DNA from: Oceaniovalibus guishaninsula JLT2003
GTDB taxonomy: Bacteria; Pseudomonadota; Alphaproteobacteria; Rhodobacterales; Rhodobacteraceae
Reading direction: 5' to 3'
NCBI RefSeq assembly: GCF_000299575.1
Contig: NZ_AMGO01000021.1
Span: 310,001 to 374,000, forward strand
Length of the DNA stretch: 64,000 nt
Positions 9,532 through 19,475 of this stretch are shown here, one piece after another. Every line of letters starts with the position of its first letter. Position 1 is the stretch's first letter. A model generated the notes under the pieces. That model had not been told where the DNA came from, did not search any database, and saw only the letters and a program-made list of their open reading frames with translations. The position numbers and the translations under genes are program-made.

Positions 9532-9630
9532 CCGCGTCGCAACGATCCTCAAGCTGTCGTGAGATGGCGCGCAGATCGCTTGCCTGCGGATGCCAGCGGC
9601 GCACATTTGTCGGCAAAAGAGGAGAGAGCG

Positions 9631-10287
9631 ATGAACACGACCTCCATCCGTCCGCTGCTGGCGGGCATGGCCCTGATCACGGCGGCCGCGGCACAGACCG
9701 CGCAGGCGCAATCGACCGAAACGGCGCTGGTCGCCGGCGGCTGCTTCTGGTGCGTCGAGGCCGATTTCGAGAAGGTCGAGGGCGTGAAAGAGGTCGTGTC
9801 GGGCTTTGCCGGCGGCAGCGTCGCCAATCCGACCTATGAACAGGTCGTGCGGGGCGGCACCGGCCATTACGAGGTGGCCGAGATCGAATACGACCCGTCC
9901 GTCATCGACTATCGGCAGATCGTCAACCTGTTCTTCCGTTCCATCGACCCGACCGATGCGGGCGGGCAGTTCTGCGACCGCGGCGACAGCTATCGCACCG
10001 CCATCTTCGCGCTGAACGACGAACAGCAGCGCATCGCCGAGCAGGAAAAGCGGCAGGCGCAGCAGGCGCTCGGTCAGACCATCGTGACCCCGGTGCTCGG
10101 CGCGGCCGAATTTTATCCCGCCGACGACTATCACCAGGATTATTACAAGAGCGACGACCGCATCGCGTTTTCGTCCGTGGGGCTGGGCGTGCCGAAATCC
10201 GTGGCCTACGACCGCTATCGCGACCGCTGCGGGCGCGACCAGCGCGTGCGCCAGCTTTGGGGCGACGCGGCACCCTTCACCGGCTAG
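9631..10287 (+). CDS. msrA: peptide-methionine (S)-S-oxide reductase, exported
   Basis: A 218-residue MsrA, which reduces methionine S-sulfoxide in proteins. The GCFWC motif at 37-41 contains the catalytic Cys38. An N-terminal hydrophobic segment ending AQA-QS (cleavage near residue 26) indicates secretion to the periplasm, so this copy would repair envelope proteins. A GAGGAGAG Shine-Dalgarno precedes the ATG. No MsrB partner is adjacent. How the periplasmic enzyme is re-reduced is not apparent from the window. Confidence 0.92.
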   Translation: MNTTSIRPLLAGMALITAAAAQTAQAQSTETALVAGGCFWCVEADFEKVEGVKEVVSGFAGGSVANPTYEQVVRGGTGHYEVAEIEYDPSVIDYRQIVNLFFRSIDPTDAGGQFCDRGDSYRTAIFALNDEQQRIAEQEKRQAQQALGQTIVTPVLGAAEFYPADDYHQDYYKSDDRIAFSSVGLGVPKSVAYDRYRDRCGRDQRVRQLWGDAAPFTG

Positions 10288-10329
10288 GCCCAAGCCGCTA
10301 GGATGGCCGCCGGAACCGGGGGGCCATCC

Positions 10330-12939
10330 ATGAACGTCGTATCCGCCGTCACGCCGATGATGGCGCAATATCTGTCGATCAAGGCCGACCATCCGGGCGA
10401 TCTGCTGTTCTACCGGATGGGCGACTTCTACGAGCTGTTCTTCGACGATGCCGTGGCCGCCGCCGCCGCGCTGGACATCGCGCTGACCAAGCGCGGCAAG
10501 CATCTGGGCGACGACATTCCGATGTGCGGCGTGCCTGTTCACTCGGCAGAAAACTATCTGCTGACGCTGATCCGCAAGGGCTTTCGCGTCGCCGTCTGCG
10601 AACAGATGGAGGATCCCGCAGAAGCGAAGAAGCGCGGTTCGAAATCGGTCGTCCGCCGCGCCGTGACGCGTCTGGTCACGCCCGGCACCCTGACCGAAGA
10701 ATCGCTGCTCGATGCGCGCCGGCACAACTATCTTGCCGCCTATGCCCGCATCCGCGACACCGGCGCGCTGGCCTGGGCCGACATTTCCACAGGCGAATTG
10801 CGCGTGGCACCGTGCCCCGCCGTGCGCCTCGGCCCCGAACTGGCCCGTCTATCCCCCAGCGAGGTGCTGCTCAGCGATGCGGACGAAGGCGATCTGGCCG
10901 CCATCGTCACCGACACAGGTGCCGCCGCGACACCCCTTTCGCGCGGCAGCTTCGACAGCGTGTCGGGCGCGGCCCGCGTCGCGCAGGTCTATGGCGCCGA
11001 GACGCTCGACGCTTTCGGCAGTTTCGAACGGGCCGAGATCGCCGCCCTGGCCGGTCTGGTCGCCTATCTGGAGATCACCCAGAAGGGTCGCCTGCCCTTG
11101 CTGCGCCCGCCCGTCCGCGAGGCGCCCGATGGCTGGATGCAGATCGACGCCGCCACCCGCCGCAACCTGGAACTGACGCGCAGCCTGTCCGGCGGGCGCG
11201 ACGGATCGCTGCTTTGGGCCATCGACCGCACCGTCACGGCGGCGGGCGGGCGGCTGCTGGAACGGCGTCTGACCGCCCCGTCGCGCCACCTGCCGACGAT
11301 CCGCGCGCGGCACGATGCGGTGGCGCATCTGGTGGACGACCGTGCGACCTGCGACCGTCTGCGCGACGCGCTGCGCGGCCTGCCCGATATCGACCGCGCC
11401 TTGTCGCGGATCGCCCTCGACCGGGCCGGGCCGCGCGATCTGGCGGCGATCCGCGACGGTCTGGCCTGCGCCGCCGACATCGCCGCCTTCGCCCCGCCGT
11501 TCCTGTCGGCCGACCTGACCGATCTGGACGCGTTGACGGCCCTGCACGACCGGCTGGACACGGCGCTGGTGGCCGAACCGCCGACCTTGGCGCGCGACGG
11601 CGGTTTCGTCGCGTCCGGTGCCGACGACGACCTCGACGCCGCGCGCCGCCTGCGCGACGAAGGACGCGGCGTCATCGCCCGGATGCAGGCCGATTATGCC
11701 GCCGAGACGGGGATATCGTCGCTGAAGATCCGGCATAACAACGTGCTGGGCTATTTCATCGAAACGACCGCCGCCCATGCCGGAACGATGCAGGCCCGCG
11801 CCGACCGGTTCATCCACCGTCAGACCACCGCCAGCGCGGTCCGCTTCACCACCACCGACCTCGCCACGCTGGAAACCCGCATCCTCAACGCGGGCGGCGA
11901 GGCGCTGGAGATCGAGCGCCGCATCTTCGCCACGCTGGCGGCGGATATCCTCGACCATGCGGCAGCGCTGAACGACACGGCCCGCGCGCTCGCCCGGATC
12001 GACGTGGCCGCGGCCTTGGCCGATCTGGCGCGCAGCGATCGCTGGGTTCGCCCCGAAATCGACGACAGCCGCGCCTTTTCAGTAGCCGGCGGGCGGCATC
12101 CCGTGGTCGAACAGGCGCTGCGGCGACAGGGCGGCGCGCCCTTCATCGCCAACGATTGCGATCTGGGGCCGGACACGTCGCACTGGTTGCTGACCGGGCC
12201 GAACATGGCCGGCAAATCCACCTTCTTGCGGCAGAACGCGGTGATCGCCGTGCTGGCGCAGATGGGCGCCTTCGTTCCGGCATCGTCGGCGCATCTGGGG
12301 CTGGTCAGCCAGCTTTTCAGCCGCGTGGGGGCTGCCGACGATCTGGCGCGCGGCCGGTCCACCTTCATGGTCGAAATGGTCGAGACGGCGGCGATCCTCA
12401 ACCAGGCCGATCCGGCCGCGCTGGTGATCCTGGACGAGATCGGGCGCGGCACGGCCACCTATGACGGCCTGTCGATCGCCTGGGCGACGCTGGAACATCT
12501 GCATGACGTCAACGGCTGCCGGACGTTGTTCGCCACGCATTACCATGAATTGACGCGGCTGGCCGACCGACTGCCGAAACTGGTGAACGCCACCGTCGCG
12601 GTCAAGGAATGGCAGGGCGACGTCATCTTCCTGCACGAGGTGCGGCGCGGGGCCGCCGACCGATCCTATGGGGTGCAGGTGGCGCGGCTGGCGGGATTGC
12701 CCGCCGCCGTGATCGACCGCGCCCGCACCGTTCTGGCCGCGCTGGAGAAGGGCGAGGCCGAGGGGCGGCATACCGCGATCATCGACGACCTGCCGCTGTT
12801 CCGCGCTGCCCCACCGGCCCGGCCGGAACCGCCTGCCGCCCCCGATCCGGTGGCGGCGCGGCTTGCCGATGTGCAGCCCGACTGCCTGTCGCCGCTGGAC
12901 GCGCTTCAGCTTGTCTACGAGTTGAAGTCGCTGACCTGA
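10330..12939 (+). CDS. mutS: DNA mismatch repair protein MutS
   Basis: An 869-residue MutS. The mismatch-recognition motif is present near the N terminus ([15 protein letters not shown]), and the C-terminal ATPase has Walker [11 protein letters not shown] at about residue 620, Walker B ([11 protein letters not shown]) and the conserved ATHYHEL. Length is normal for the family. The start at 10330 ([11 protein letters not shown]) is preferred; a codon 27 bp upstream would add nine unconserved residues. MutL is not in the window. It converges on grpE with a 7-bp gap. Confidence 0.95.
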   Translation: MNVVSAVTPMMAQYLSIKADHPGDLLFYRMGDFYELFFDDAVAAAAALDIALTKRGKHLGDDIPMCGVPVHSAENYLLTLIRKGFRVAVCEQMEDPAEAKKRGSKSVVRRAVTRLVTPGTLTEESLLDARRHNYLAAYARIRDTGALAWADISTGELRVAPCPAVRLGPELARLSPSEVLLSDADEGDLAAIVTDTGAAATPLSRGSFDSVSGAARVAQVYGAETLDAFGSFERAEIAALAGLVAYLEITQKGRLPLLRPPVREAPDGWMQIDAATRRNLELTRSLSGGRDGSLLWAIDRTVTAAGGRLLERRLTAPSRHLPTIRARHDAVAHLVDDRATCDRLRDALRGLPDIDRALSRIALDRAGPRDLAAIRDGLACAADIAAFAPPFLSADLTDLDALTALHDRLDTALVAEPPTLARDGGFVASGADDDLDAARRLRDEGRGVIARMQADYAAETGISSLKIRHNNVLGYFIETTAAHAGTMQARADRFIHRQTTASAVRFTTTDLATLETRILNAGGEALEIERRIFATLAADILDHAAALNDTARALARIDVAAALADLARSDRWVRPEIDDSRAFSVAGGRHPVVEQALRRQGGAPFIANDCDLGPDTSHWLLTGPNMAGKSTFLRQNAVIAVLAQMGAFVPASSAHLGLVSQLFSRVGAADDLARGRSTFMVEMVETAAILNQADPAALVILDEIGRGTATYDGLSIAWATLEHLHDVNGCRTLFATHYHELTRLADRLPKLVNATVAVKEWQGDVIFLHEVRRGAADRSYGVQVARLAGLPAAVIDRARTVLAALEKGEAEGRHTAIIDDLPLFRAAPPARPEPPAAPDPVAARLADVQPDCLSPLDALQLVYELKSLT

Positions 12940-12946
12940 CCCGCGC

Positions 12947-13591
12947 TCATTCCGCCGGGGTCGAACTGACGCCGACCTGCGCCGCGCGCAGCAGGCGGTC
13001 ATGCAGGATGAACCCGTCGGCCATCACCTGAATGATCTCGCCCTTCTTCGTGCCGGGCACGGGCGCCTCGAACATGGCCTCATGCTCGGCCGGATCGAAC
13101 TTGTCGCCGATGGCCGGCGAAATGGTGCGGATACCGTGACGGGCAAAGACGTTCACCAATTCGCGCATGGTCAATTCGACGCCCTCGATCAGCGCCTTCG
13201 ACGATTCGCGCTGTTCGTCCGTCACCGAATCGAGCGCACGGCGCAGGTTGTCGAAAACCGGCAGCATGTCCCGGCTCAACTTCGATCCGCCGTAATTCTC
13301 GGCTTCCTTGCGGTCGCGCTCGGACCGCTTGCGCGCGTTTTCGGCGTCGGCCAGCGCGCGCATGAAGCGATCGCGCAGTTCGTCGCGCTCGGCGCGCAAC
13401 TCCTCCATCTCGGCGCGCAGACCGTCCGTCGCCGCATCCTGCCCTTCGGTCAGCATCGGGTCGTCGTCCTGCACCGCCGCGATACGCGGTTTGCGACGCA
13501 CCTTGCTGGCCGCGCCCTGCTCGGGTTCGGGCTCGCTTTTCAACATCTCTTCGATCGCAGCTTCGATGCTGTCGTCGTGTTCCTGTTTCAT
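12947..13591 (-). CDS. grpE: GrpE nucleotide exchange factor
   Basis: A 214-residue GrpE, the DnaK cochaperone that releases ADP. It has an acidic, low-complexity N terminus, a long helical coiled-coil region (about 55-110) and a C-terminal beta domain. The family signature lies near the C terminus (VMADGFILHDRLLRAAQVGVS). It lies 11 bp downstream of hrcA, so the two form the common hrcA-grpE heat-shock operon. Confidence 0.93.
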   Translation of the reverse strand: MKQEHDDSIEAAIEEMLKSEPEPEQGAASKVRRKPRIAAVQDDDPMLTEGQDAATDGLRAEMEELRAERDELRDRFMRALADAENARKRSERDRKEAENYGGSKLSRDMLPVFDNLRRALDSVTDEQRESSKALIEGVELTMRELVNVFARHGIRTISPAIGDKFDPAEHEAMFEAPVPGTKKGEIIQVMADGFILHDRLLRAAQVGVSSTPAE

Positions 13592-13602
13592 TCTGTCACC
13601 TG

Positions 13603-14682
13603 CTACGTTCGTCCCGACAGAAGCCTGCCGATCAGTTGTGCCGTGTAGTCCACGATCGGCACCACCCGTCCATAATTCAGCCGCGTCGGTCCGATCACGC
13701 CCACGGCGCCGATGATCCGACGATCCGCGTTCATATATGGGGAAACCACCAAAGAGGAACCCGAAAGCGAAAAAAGCTTGTTCTCGGACCCGATGAAGAT
13801 CCGCACGCCGGCACCCTCCTCGGCCAGTTCCAGAAACTCGGCGATGTCGCGCTTGCGTTCCAGATCGTCAAAGAGGCTGCGGATCCGCTCAAGCTCGGCC
13901 GCTTCGGCGGAACTGCCCAGAAGGTTCGCGCGCCCCCGCACGATCAACCTTTCGTAGGGGCCGCCTTCGTTTTCCCAAACGGCCATGCCCGACGCGATCA
14001 GTGCCGCGGCCAGCGTGTCCAGATCGCGGCGGTTCGCGGCGATTTGACGTTCCACCCCGGCGCGCAATTCGCTCAGTGTGCGGCCTTCGGCCATGGCGTT
14101 CAGGAAATTGACCGCTTCGCGCATCGACGAAGGGGTCTGTCCGGGCGGCGGGTTGAAGACGCGGTTCTCGACATGGCCGTCCGCGAAGACCAGCACCACC
14201 AGCGCCCTGTCCGGGCCCAGCGACACGAATTCGATATGCTTGATCGGCGCTTCGTGCTTGGGTGCCAGCACCAGCGACGCACCCGCCGTCACCCCCGACA
14301 GGGCCGATCCCACCCGGTCCAGCAGGCTGGCCACGTCAGGATCGCTGCCCGTCGTCTGGTCGAGGCGCTGGCGATCGTCCTCGGTCAGTTCGCCCACTTC
14401 CAGCAGGCCGTCCACGAACATCCGCAGACCCAGTTGCGTCGGGATCCGCCCGGCCGAGACATGCGGCGAATCGAGCAAGCCCAGATGTTCAAGATCCTGC
14501 ATGACGTTGCGGATGGTGGCGGCACTGACCTTCTCGCTCATCGTGCGGGTCAGGGTGCGCGACCCGACCGGATCGCCGCTGTCCAGATACCCTTCGACCA
14601 CGCGGCGAAAAACCTCGCGTGTGCGGTCGTTCATCTGCGCCAGAAGATCGGCATGACGGGTCTGCGGGCGGGAATCGGTCAA
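13603..14682 (-). CDS. hrcA: heat-inducible transcription repressor HrcA
   Basis: A 359-residue HrcA with an N-terminal winged helix (conserved EGYLDSGDPVGSRTLT and SAATIRNVMQDLE) and a central effector domain. In this family HrcA binds CIRCE elements, usually in front of groESL. No CIRCE repeat is visible in the 69-bp gap to the divergent rph gene, so autoregulation through CIRCE is not supported here. The first codon of the frame is TTG (14682); an ATG 16 codons in would trim the start of the conserved region, so TTG is preferred although no good Shine-Dalgarno is seen. Confidence 0.93.
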   Translation of the reverse strand: MTDSRPQTRHADLLAQMNDRTREVFRRVVEGYLDSGDPVGSRTLTRTMSEKVSAATIRNVMQDLEHLGLLDSPHVSAGRIPTQLGLRMFVDGLLEVGELTEDDRQRLDQTTGSDPDVASLLDRVGSALSGVTAGASLVLAPKHEAPIKHIEFVSLGPDRALVVLVFADGHVENRVFNPPPGQTPSSMREAVNFLNAMAEGRTLSELRAGVERQIAANRRDLDTLAAALIASGMAVWENEGGPYERLIVRGRANLLGSSAEAAELERIRSLFDDLERKRDIAEFLELAEEGAGVRIFIGSENKLFSLSGSSLVVSPYMNADRRIIGAVGVIGPTRLNYGRVVPIVDYTAQLIGRLLSGRT

Positions 14683-14751
14683 ATCGTGATCGGGGTTGCG
14701 TTGCTGGAAACCGACGGCATATGACCCACGGGTTCACAAAAAGGAAACACC

Positions 14752-15462
14752 ATGCGTCCGTCCGGCAGAAATCTAGGGGAAATGCGTCCCATTTCAATCG
14801 AGACGGGCGTGACGCGCCATGCCGAAGGGTCGTGCCTGATCCGCTGCGGCGACACGCATGTGCTGTGCACCGCGTCCATCGAGGAACGCGTGCCGCCGTT
14901 CATGCGCAATACCGGCCAGGGCTGGGTGACGGCAGAATACGGCATGCTGCCCCGCGCCACCCATACCCGGATGCGGCGCGAGGCAAAGGAAGGTCAGTCG
15001 GGCCGCACGCAGGAAATCCAGCGCCTCGTCGGACGGTCCCTGCGCGCCGTTCTGGATCGTAACGCCTTGGGCGAGCGGCAGATTACCGTCGATTGCGATG
15101 TGATCCAAGCCGATGGCGGCACCCGCTGCGCCGCGATCACCGGCGGCTGGGTCGCGCTGCGGCTGGCCGTGAACAAGTTGATGAAGGCGGGGCAAATCGT
15201 CACCGATCCGCTGACCGACCATGTCGCGGCCGTGTCCTGCGGTGTCTATGCCGGGCAGATGCTGGTCGATCTCGACTATCCAGAAGACAGCGAGGCGGGC
15301 GTCGATGGCAACTTCGTGATGACCGGCGCGGGCCGCCTGGTCGAGGTTCAGATGTCGGCCGAAGGCGCGACCTTCACCCGCGACCAGATGAACGGCCTGC
15401 TCGACCTCGCCGCCGAAGGAACCGCGGCACTGGTCGCCGCCCAGGAGGCCGCCATCGCATGA
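14752..15462 (+). CDS. rph: ribonuclease PH
   Basis: A 236-residue phosphorolytic 3'-5' exoribonuclease that trims tRNA precursors. The N terminus ([19 protein letters not shown]), the [19 protein letters not shown] segment and the [11 protein letters not shown] motif are all typical, and the length is complete. AAGGAAA lies just upstream of the ATG. It heads a coupled rph-rdgB-hemW operon, with its stop overlapping the rdgB start (ATGA). Confidence 0.96.
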   Translation: MRPSGRNLGEMRPISIETGVTRHAEGSCLIRCGDTHVLCTASIEERVPPFMRNTGQGWVTAEYGMLPRATHTRMRREAKEGQSGRTQEIQRLVGRSLRAVLDRNALGERQITVDCDVIQADGGTRCAAITGGWVALRLAVNKLMKAGQIVTDPLTDHVAAVSCGVYAGQMLVDLDYPEDSEAGVDGNFVMTGAGRLVEVQMSAEGATFTRDQMNGLLDLAAEGTAALVAAQEAAIA

Positions 15463-16070
15463 CCCGCCGCTTCACCGGCGACAGCCTGGTCGTCGCCACC
15501 CATAACCGCGGCAAGCTGGACGAAATCGCCGCCCTGCTGGCCCCCTATGGCATCGCGTTGACCTCGAACGCCGATCATGGCCTGCCCGAACCCGTCGAGG
15601 ATGGCGCGACCTTCGCCGACAATGCCCGCATCAAGGCCCATGCCGCCGCCCGCGCCACCGGCCTGCCCGCGCTGTCGGACGATTCGGGCATCGCCATCGA
15701 CGCGCTGGACGGCGCCCCCGGCATCCACACGGCCGACTGGGCCGAAACGCCGCAAGGCCGGGATTTCGTCCATGCCATGCGCCACACCCACGACCTGCTG
15801 GAAGCCGCTGGCGCGCCGCATCCGCGCACCGCGCAGTTCAACTGCACGCTCTGCCTCGCCTGGCCCGATGGCCATGACGAGGTTTTCGCCGGCATCATGC
15901 CCGGTCGCGTCGTCTGGCCGATGCGCGGCAAGCTTGGTCACGGCTATGACCCGATCTTTCAGCCCGACGGATATGACGTGACCTTCGCCCAGATGGACCG
16001 CTGGGAAAAGAACCGCATCAGTCACCGCGCCCGCGCCTTCGACAAGCTGATCGCAGCCTGCTTTGCCTGA
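15459..16070 (+). CDS. rdgB: RdgB/HAM1 non-canonical purine NTP pyrophosphatase
   Basis: A 203-residue enzyme that hydrolyses ITP, dITP and XTP to monophosphates, cleansing the nucleotide pool. The N-terminal [11 protein letters not shown], the central ALSDDSGI and the C-terminal [14 protein letters not shown] are the family landmarks. The start ATG overlaps the rph stop by 4 bp, although the frame remains open upstream inside rph. The 3' end overlaps the hemW start by 8 bp. Confidence 0.94.
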   Translation: MTRRFTGDSLVVATHNRGKLDEIAALLAPYGIALTSNADHGLPEPVEDGATFADNARIKAHAAARATGLPALSDDSGIAIDALDGAPGIHTADWAETPQGRDFVHAMRHTHDLLEAAGAPHPRTAQFNCTLCLAWPDGHDEVFAGIMPGRVVWPMRGKLGHGYDPIFQPDGYDVTFAQMDRWEKNRISHRARAFDKLIAACFA

Positions 16071-17181
16071 CTTTGGCGTCTATCTCCATTGGCCCTTCTG
16101 CCAGGCCAAATGCCCCTATTGCGACTTCAACAGCCATGTCGCGGCCACCATCGACCAGGGCGGGTGGAAGCGGGCTTACCTTGCTGAAATCGCGCGTGTT
16201 TCTGCCCTGACCCCTGACCGTATCGTCACATCCGTCTTCTTCGGCGGCGGCACTCCCAGCCTGATGGACCCGGATCTCGTCGCGGCGATCGTCGATGGCA
16301 TCCGCCGCCATTGGCGCACCGCCAACGATGTCGAGATCACGCTGGAAGCCAACCCCACCTCGGTCGAGGCGGGCCGCTTCCGCGCGTATCGCGACGGCGG
16401 CGTGAACCGTGTCTCGATGGGGATCCAGGCGCTGAACGACGCCGATCTGAAACGTCTCGGCCGCCTGCACAGCGTCGCCGAGGCCCGCGCCGCCTTCGAC
16501 ATCGCACGCCGCACCTTCAACCGCGTCAGCTTCGATCTGATCTATGCCCGACAAGATCAGACATTGGCCGCATGGCGCACCGAACTGGCCGAGGCGCTGA
16601 CGATGGCCGCCGATCACCTGTCGCTCTACCAGCTTACGGTCGAGGACGGCACCGCCTTCGGCGACCGCCTCGCCCAGGGCGGCCTGCGCGGTCTGCCCGA
16701 CGAGGATCTGGGGGCGGACCTGTTCGCCCTGACCCAGGACATGACCGACGCCGCCGGCTTGCCCGCCTACGAGGTGTCGAACCACGCCCGCCCCGGTGCG
16801 GAATCCCGCCACAACCTGACCTATTGGCGCGGCGGCGACTATGCCGGCATCGGCCCTGGCGCGCATGGCAGGCTGACGTTGAACGGCACGCGCCATGCCA
16901 CCGTCGCGCCGAAAGCGCCCGCCGCATGGCTCAGTGCCGTGGAAACGGGCGAACTACACGACGCCCCCCAGCCGCTTTCATCGAGCGAGGTCGAGGAAGA
17001 AAGGCTGATGATGGGCCTGCGTCTTAGCGACGGCATCGACCTTCCGTCGCCCGGTCCGATCCGCAACCGCGTCAGCGCCATGGTCAAATTGGGCATGATG
17101 GTCGCGGACGGAACGCGCATGGCCGTCACGCCCCAGGGCCGTCCGTTGCTGAACGCGATCCTGCGCGAATTGCTGGCCTAG
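16063..17181 (+). CDS. hemW: HemW-type radical SAM protein
   Basis: A 372-residue radical SAM protein of the HemW family (formerly annotated as oxygen-independent coproporphyrinogen oxidase; now considered a heme chaperone). Cys13, Cys17 and Cys20 in PFCQAKCPYCDF form the iron-sulfur cluster site; GGGTPSLM and the GVNRVSMGIQ segment follow. Conventional HemN has an extra N-terminal region that is absent here. The start codon is TTG at 16063, overlapping the rdgB end. The TAG stop is shared with parB on the opposite strand through CTAG. Confidence 0.9.
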   Translation: MPDFGVYLHWPFCQAKCPYCDFNSHVAATIDQGGWKRAYLAEIARVSALTPDRIVTSVFFGGGTPSLMDPDLVAAIVDGIRRHWRTANDVEITLEANPTSVEAGRFRAYRDGGVNRVSMGIQALNDADLKRLGRLHSVAEARAAFDIARRTFNRVSFDLIYARQDQTLAAWRTELAEALTMAADHLSLYQLTVEDGTAFGDRLAQGGLRGLPDEDLGADLFALTQDMTDAAGLPAYEVSNHARPGAESRHNLTYWRGGDYAGIGPGAHGRLTLNGTRHATVAPKAPAAWLSAVETGELHDAPQPLSSSEVEEERLMMGLRLSDGIDLPSPGPIRNRVSAMVKLGMMVADGTRMAVTPQGRPLLNAILRELLA

Positions 17182-18089
17182 CTTTCGCCGTTTCCGCCCG
17201 TCAGCAGCGCGCATAGCTCGTCAAGCTGCTCCAGCGTGGCATACGTCACCGTCATGCTGCCCGACCGATTGCCGACCGGATGGTCGATCGTCACGATCAT
17301 TCCCGTCGCCGAACTCAGATGCTCCTCCAGCGCCAGCGTATCGGCGTCCTTGCCTGCCGACCGCCCCGCGCGGGGCGCTGCCGCCTTAACAGGCCCCAGG
17401 GGCCGCTTGACCAGCCGTTCCACCTCGCGCACCGACAGCCCCTTGCGGATGATGTCGCGCGCGATCTCGGACGCGTTGTCGCTTGTCACCAAGGCGCGCG
17501 CATGGCCCGCGGTCAGCCGGCCATCCGCCACAAATCCCTGAACGTCCTCGGGAAGGCTCAGCAATCTCAACAAGTTGGCGATATGGCTGCGGCTCTTGCC
17601 TAGGGCCTCGCCAAGCTGTTCCTGCGTATGGCCGAACCGGGTCATCAGCGCCTGATACCCTGCGGCCTCGTCAACCGCGTTCAGATCGGATCGCTGGATG
17701 TTCTCGATGATGGCGACTTCCAGCACCTCGGTATCGTTCAGGTCGCGCACGATGGCCGGCACGTCATGCAACTGCGCCATCTGCGCTGCCCGCCACCGCC
17801 GCTCGCCCGCGACGATCTGATAACGCGCGGGGTCGTCCGGGCTTTTGCGAAGGATCAACGGTTGGATGATGCCTTTGGACCGGATCGAATCCGCCAGATC
17901 CTCCAGCGCCGGTTCGCCGAAGGAGCGGCGCGGCTGATCGGGATTCGGGTCGATCCGATCGATCGGAATGCGCGACTCGGCCCGGCGACGTCCCGCCTCG
18001 CTTTCGGGGCCGATATCCGCCCCGACATCGGCCATCAGCGCCGACAGGCCCCTGCCCAGGCCCCTGCGCTCCTGTCTTTCCGCCACCAT
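17178..18089 (-). CDS. parB: chromosome partitioning protein ParB
   Basis: A 303-residue ParB, the CTP-binding clamp that loads at parS sites and spreads on DNA. It has an N-terminal ParA-stimulating segment (GLGRGLSALM), the CTP-binding GERRWRAA motif, a helix-turn-helix region (about 150-185, LGEALGKSRSHIANLLRLL) and a C-terminal dimerisation domain. The ATG at 18089 overlaps the parA stop as TGATG; a TTG one codon upstream is less likely. Two perfect parS palindromes lie 1.4 and 3.2 kb away in rsmG and mnmG. Confidence 0.95.
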   Translation of the reverse strand: MVAERQERRGLGRGLSALMADVGADIGPESEAGRRRAESRIPIDRIDPNPDQPRRSFGEPALEDLADSIRSKGIIQPLILRKSPDDPARYQIVAGERRWRAAQMAQLHDVPAIVRDLNDTEVLEVAIIENIQRSDLNAVDEAAGYQALMTRFGHTQEQLGEALGKSRSHIANLLRLLSLPEDVQGFVADGRLTAGHARALVTSDNASEIARDIIRKGLSVREVERLVKRPLGPVKAAAPRAGRSAGKDADTLALEEHLSSATGMIVTIDHPVGNRSGSMTVTYATLEQLDELCALLTGGNGES

Positions 18090-18895
18090 CAAACCTCCAC
18101 CAGGGAATTGCGGCGGATCAGCTCGGCCGCCAGTTCACGATATGCCATGCTGCCTTTCGACAGCGGATCGTAGTCCAGGACGGATTGCGCGAATGACGGT
18201 GCCTCGCTGACCCTGACGTTCCGGGGAATCACCGTCTGGAACACAAGCTCGCCCAGGGTCTCGCGCGCGTCGGCCAGAACCTGCTGCGCCAGGCGATTGC
18301 GGCCGTCGAACATCGTCAGCACCACCCCCTCGATACCCAAGTCGGGATTGGCGGACTGGCGAACTTCACGGATCGTCAGCATCAGTTGCGACAACCCCTC
18401 CAGGGCGAAAAATTCGCTCTGTAACGGCACCAGCACCGACGTCGCCGCAACCATCGCGTTGATGGTCAGCAGGCTCAAGGACGGCGGGCAATCGATCAGG
18501 ACATAATCAAGGAACGGACCCTGTTTCGCCGGTTTCAGCGCATCCCTAAGCCGATAGGTGCGCCGCGCATCGGACATCATCTGCAAATCCGCCGAACTCA
18601 GATCCGCCGTGGCAGGCACGATCCATAAATCGGGCGTCGCCGTCGTCTGCATGACTTCACTCAATGGGACGTCGTCCAGCAGTAAATCATAAGATGTTTT
18701 GACGCGCTCGGCCACTTCCCGGCCCAACCCGGTCGAGGCGTTCCCCTGCGGATCGAGGTCGATCACAAGAACCTTGGATCCTGCCGCGCAGAGGGCGGCA
18801 CCCAGATTGATGGCGGTCGTCGTCTTACCAACGCCGCCCTTCTGGTTGACGATTGCGATCAGGCGGGTTTCAGGACCCGGATTCGGAAGCGACAC
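18089..18895 (-). CDS. parA: chromosome partitioning ATPase ParA
   Basis: A 268-residue deviant Walker ATPase. KGGVGKTT (about residues 19-26), DLDPQGNAS and the VLIDCPPSLSLLT region are diagnostic of chromosomal ParA/Soj. It moves ParB-parS complexes during segregation. The start is uncertain: GTG at 18895 gives MSLPNPG and has GGAG eight bases upstream; GTG at 18904 adds three residues. In either case the gene begins inside the 3' end of rsmG, which implies translational coupling. Confidence 0.94.
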   Translation of the reverse strand: MSLPNPGPETRLIAIVNQKGGVGKTTTAINLGAALCAAGSKVLVIDLDPQGNASTGLGREVAERVKTSYDLLLDDVPLSEVMQTTATPDLWIVPATADLSSADLQMMSDARRTYRLRDALKPAKQGPFLDYVLIDCPPSLSLLTINAMVAATSVLVPLQSEFFALEGLSQLMLTIREVRQSANPDLGIEGVVLTMFDGRNRLAQQVLADARETLGELVFQTVIPRNVRVSEAPSFAQSVLDYDPLSKGSMAYRELAAELIRRNSLVEV

Positions 18896-19475
18896 GGCGC
18901 ACACTCCGCAATTTCAGTATCCGACCTTGCGCATCGGTCTGGCTGGGGAAGGTTTCCATGTCGAATTGCCACATTCCACGGGCCTTGACCACTTCCATCT
19001 CCCAGTCCCGCCCTTTCGGCAGAAGATAAACCGTCTCCGGGGTCGCATGTCGCGCAGCAAGGCCCAGCAGCTCGCTCAACGGCGCCAATGCCCGTGCCGA
19101 GATGATCGCAGCGTTCTGCGGTTCAATCCGCTCGATACGATCCGCAATAACCGTGCAGTCAAGGCGAAGCTGACGCACCACTTCGCGAAGAAAGGCCGCC
19201 TTGCGGTTATCCGACTCGATCAAGGTCATCGGAACATCCGGCCTTGCGACCGACACCACGATCCCAGGGAATCCTGCGCCTGACCCAAGATCAAGCCACC
19301 TGTAACCTTTGTCAGCGAACTGCACCAACTGGAAAGAGTCCAGGATATGACGGTTCCAAATCTCGGAACTCGTGGAACGGGCTATCAGATTTATCCGCGC
19401 GTTCCATTTTTCCAACAGCGCAATGTAGTATCCGAATGCGTCATATGTTTCACGTGAAACATCACCGTCACGCAC
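18870..19475 (-). CDS. rsmG: 16S rRNA m7G527 methyltransferase RsmG
   Basis: A 201-residue SAM-dependent methyltransferase that modifies G527 of 16S rRNA. The SAM-binding [11 protein letters not shown] is intact, as are NLIARS and the WNRHILDS segments. The N-terminal residues VSRET are encoded by a perfect parS palindrome, a constraint common in this gene family. The start overlaps the mnmG stop by 8 bp. GC content is visibly lower than in most of the window. Confidence 0.94.
   Translation of the reverse strand: MRDGDVSRETYDAFGYYIALLEKWNARINLIARSTSSEIWNRHILDSFQLVQFADKGYRWLDLGSGAGFPGIVVSVARPDVPMTLIESDNRKAAFLREVVRQLRLDCTVIADRIERIEPQNAAIISARALAPLSELLGLAARHATPETVYLLPKGRDWEMEVVKARGMWQFDMETFPSQTDAQGRILKLRSVRRVASESGS
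19446..19461. other. parS: parS centromere site 1 (in rsmG)
   Basis: The 16-bp sequence TGTTTCACGTGAAACA is a perfect palindrome matching the ParB-binding consensus seen in Caulobacter and other bacteria. It lies in the 5' end of rsmG, where it encodes part of DVSRET, about 5.2 kb from the proposed origin and 1.4 kb from parB. Confidence 0.9.

Noticed and set aside
14683-14751. Possible CIRCE element upstream of hrcA
   Set aside because: No TTAGCACTC-N9-GAGTGCTAA-like repeat is present in the gap.
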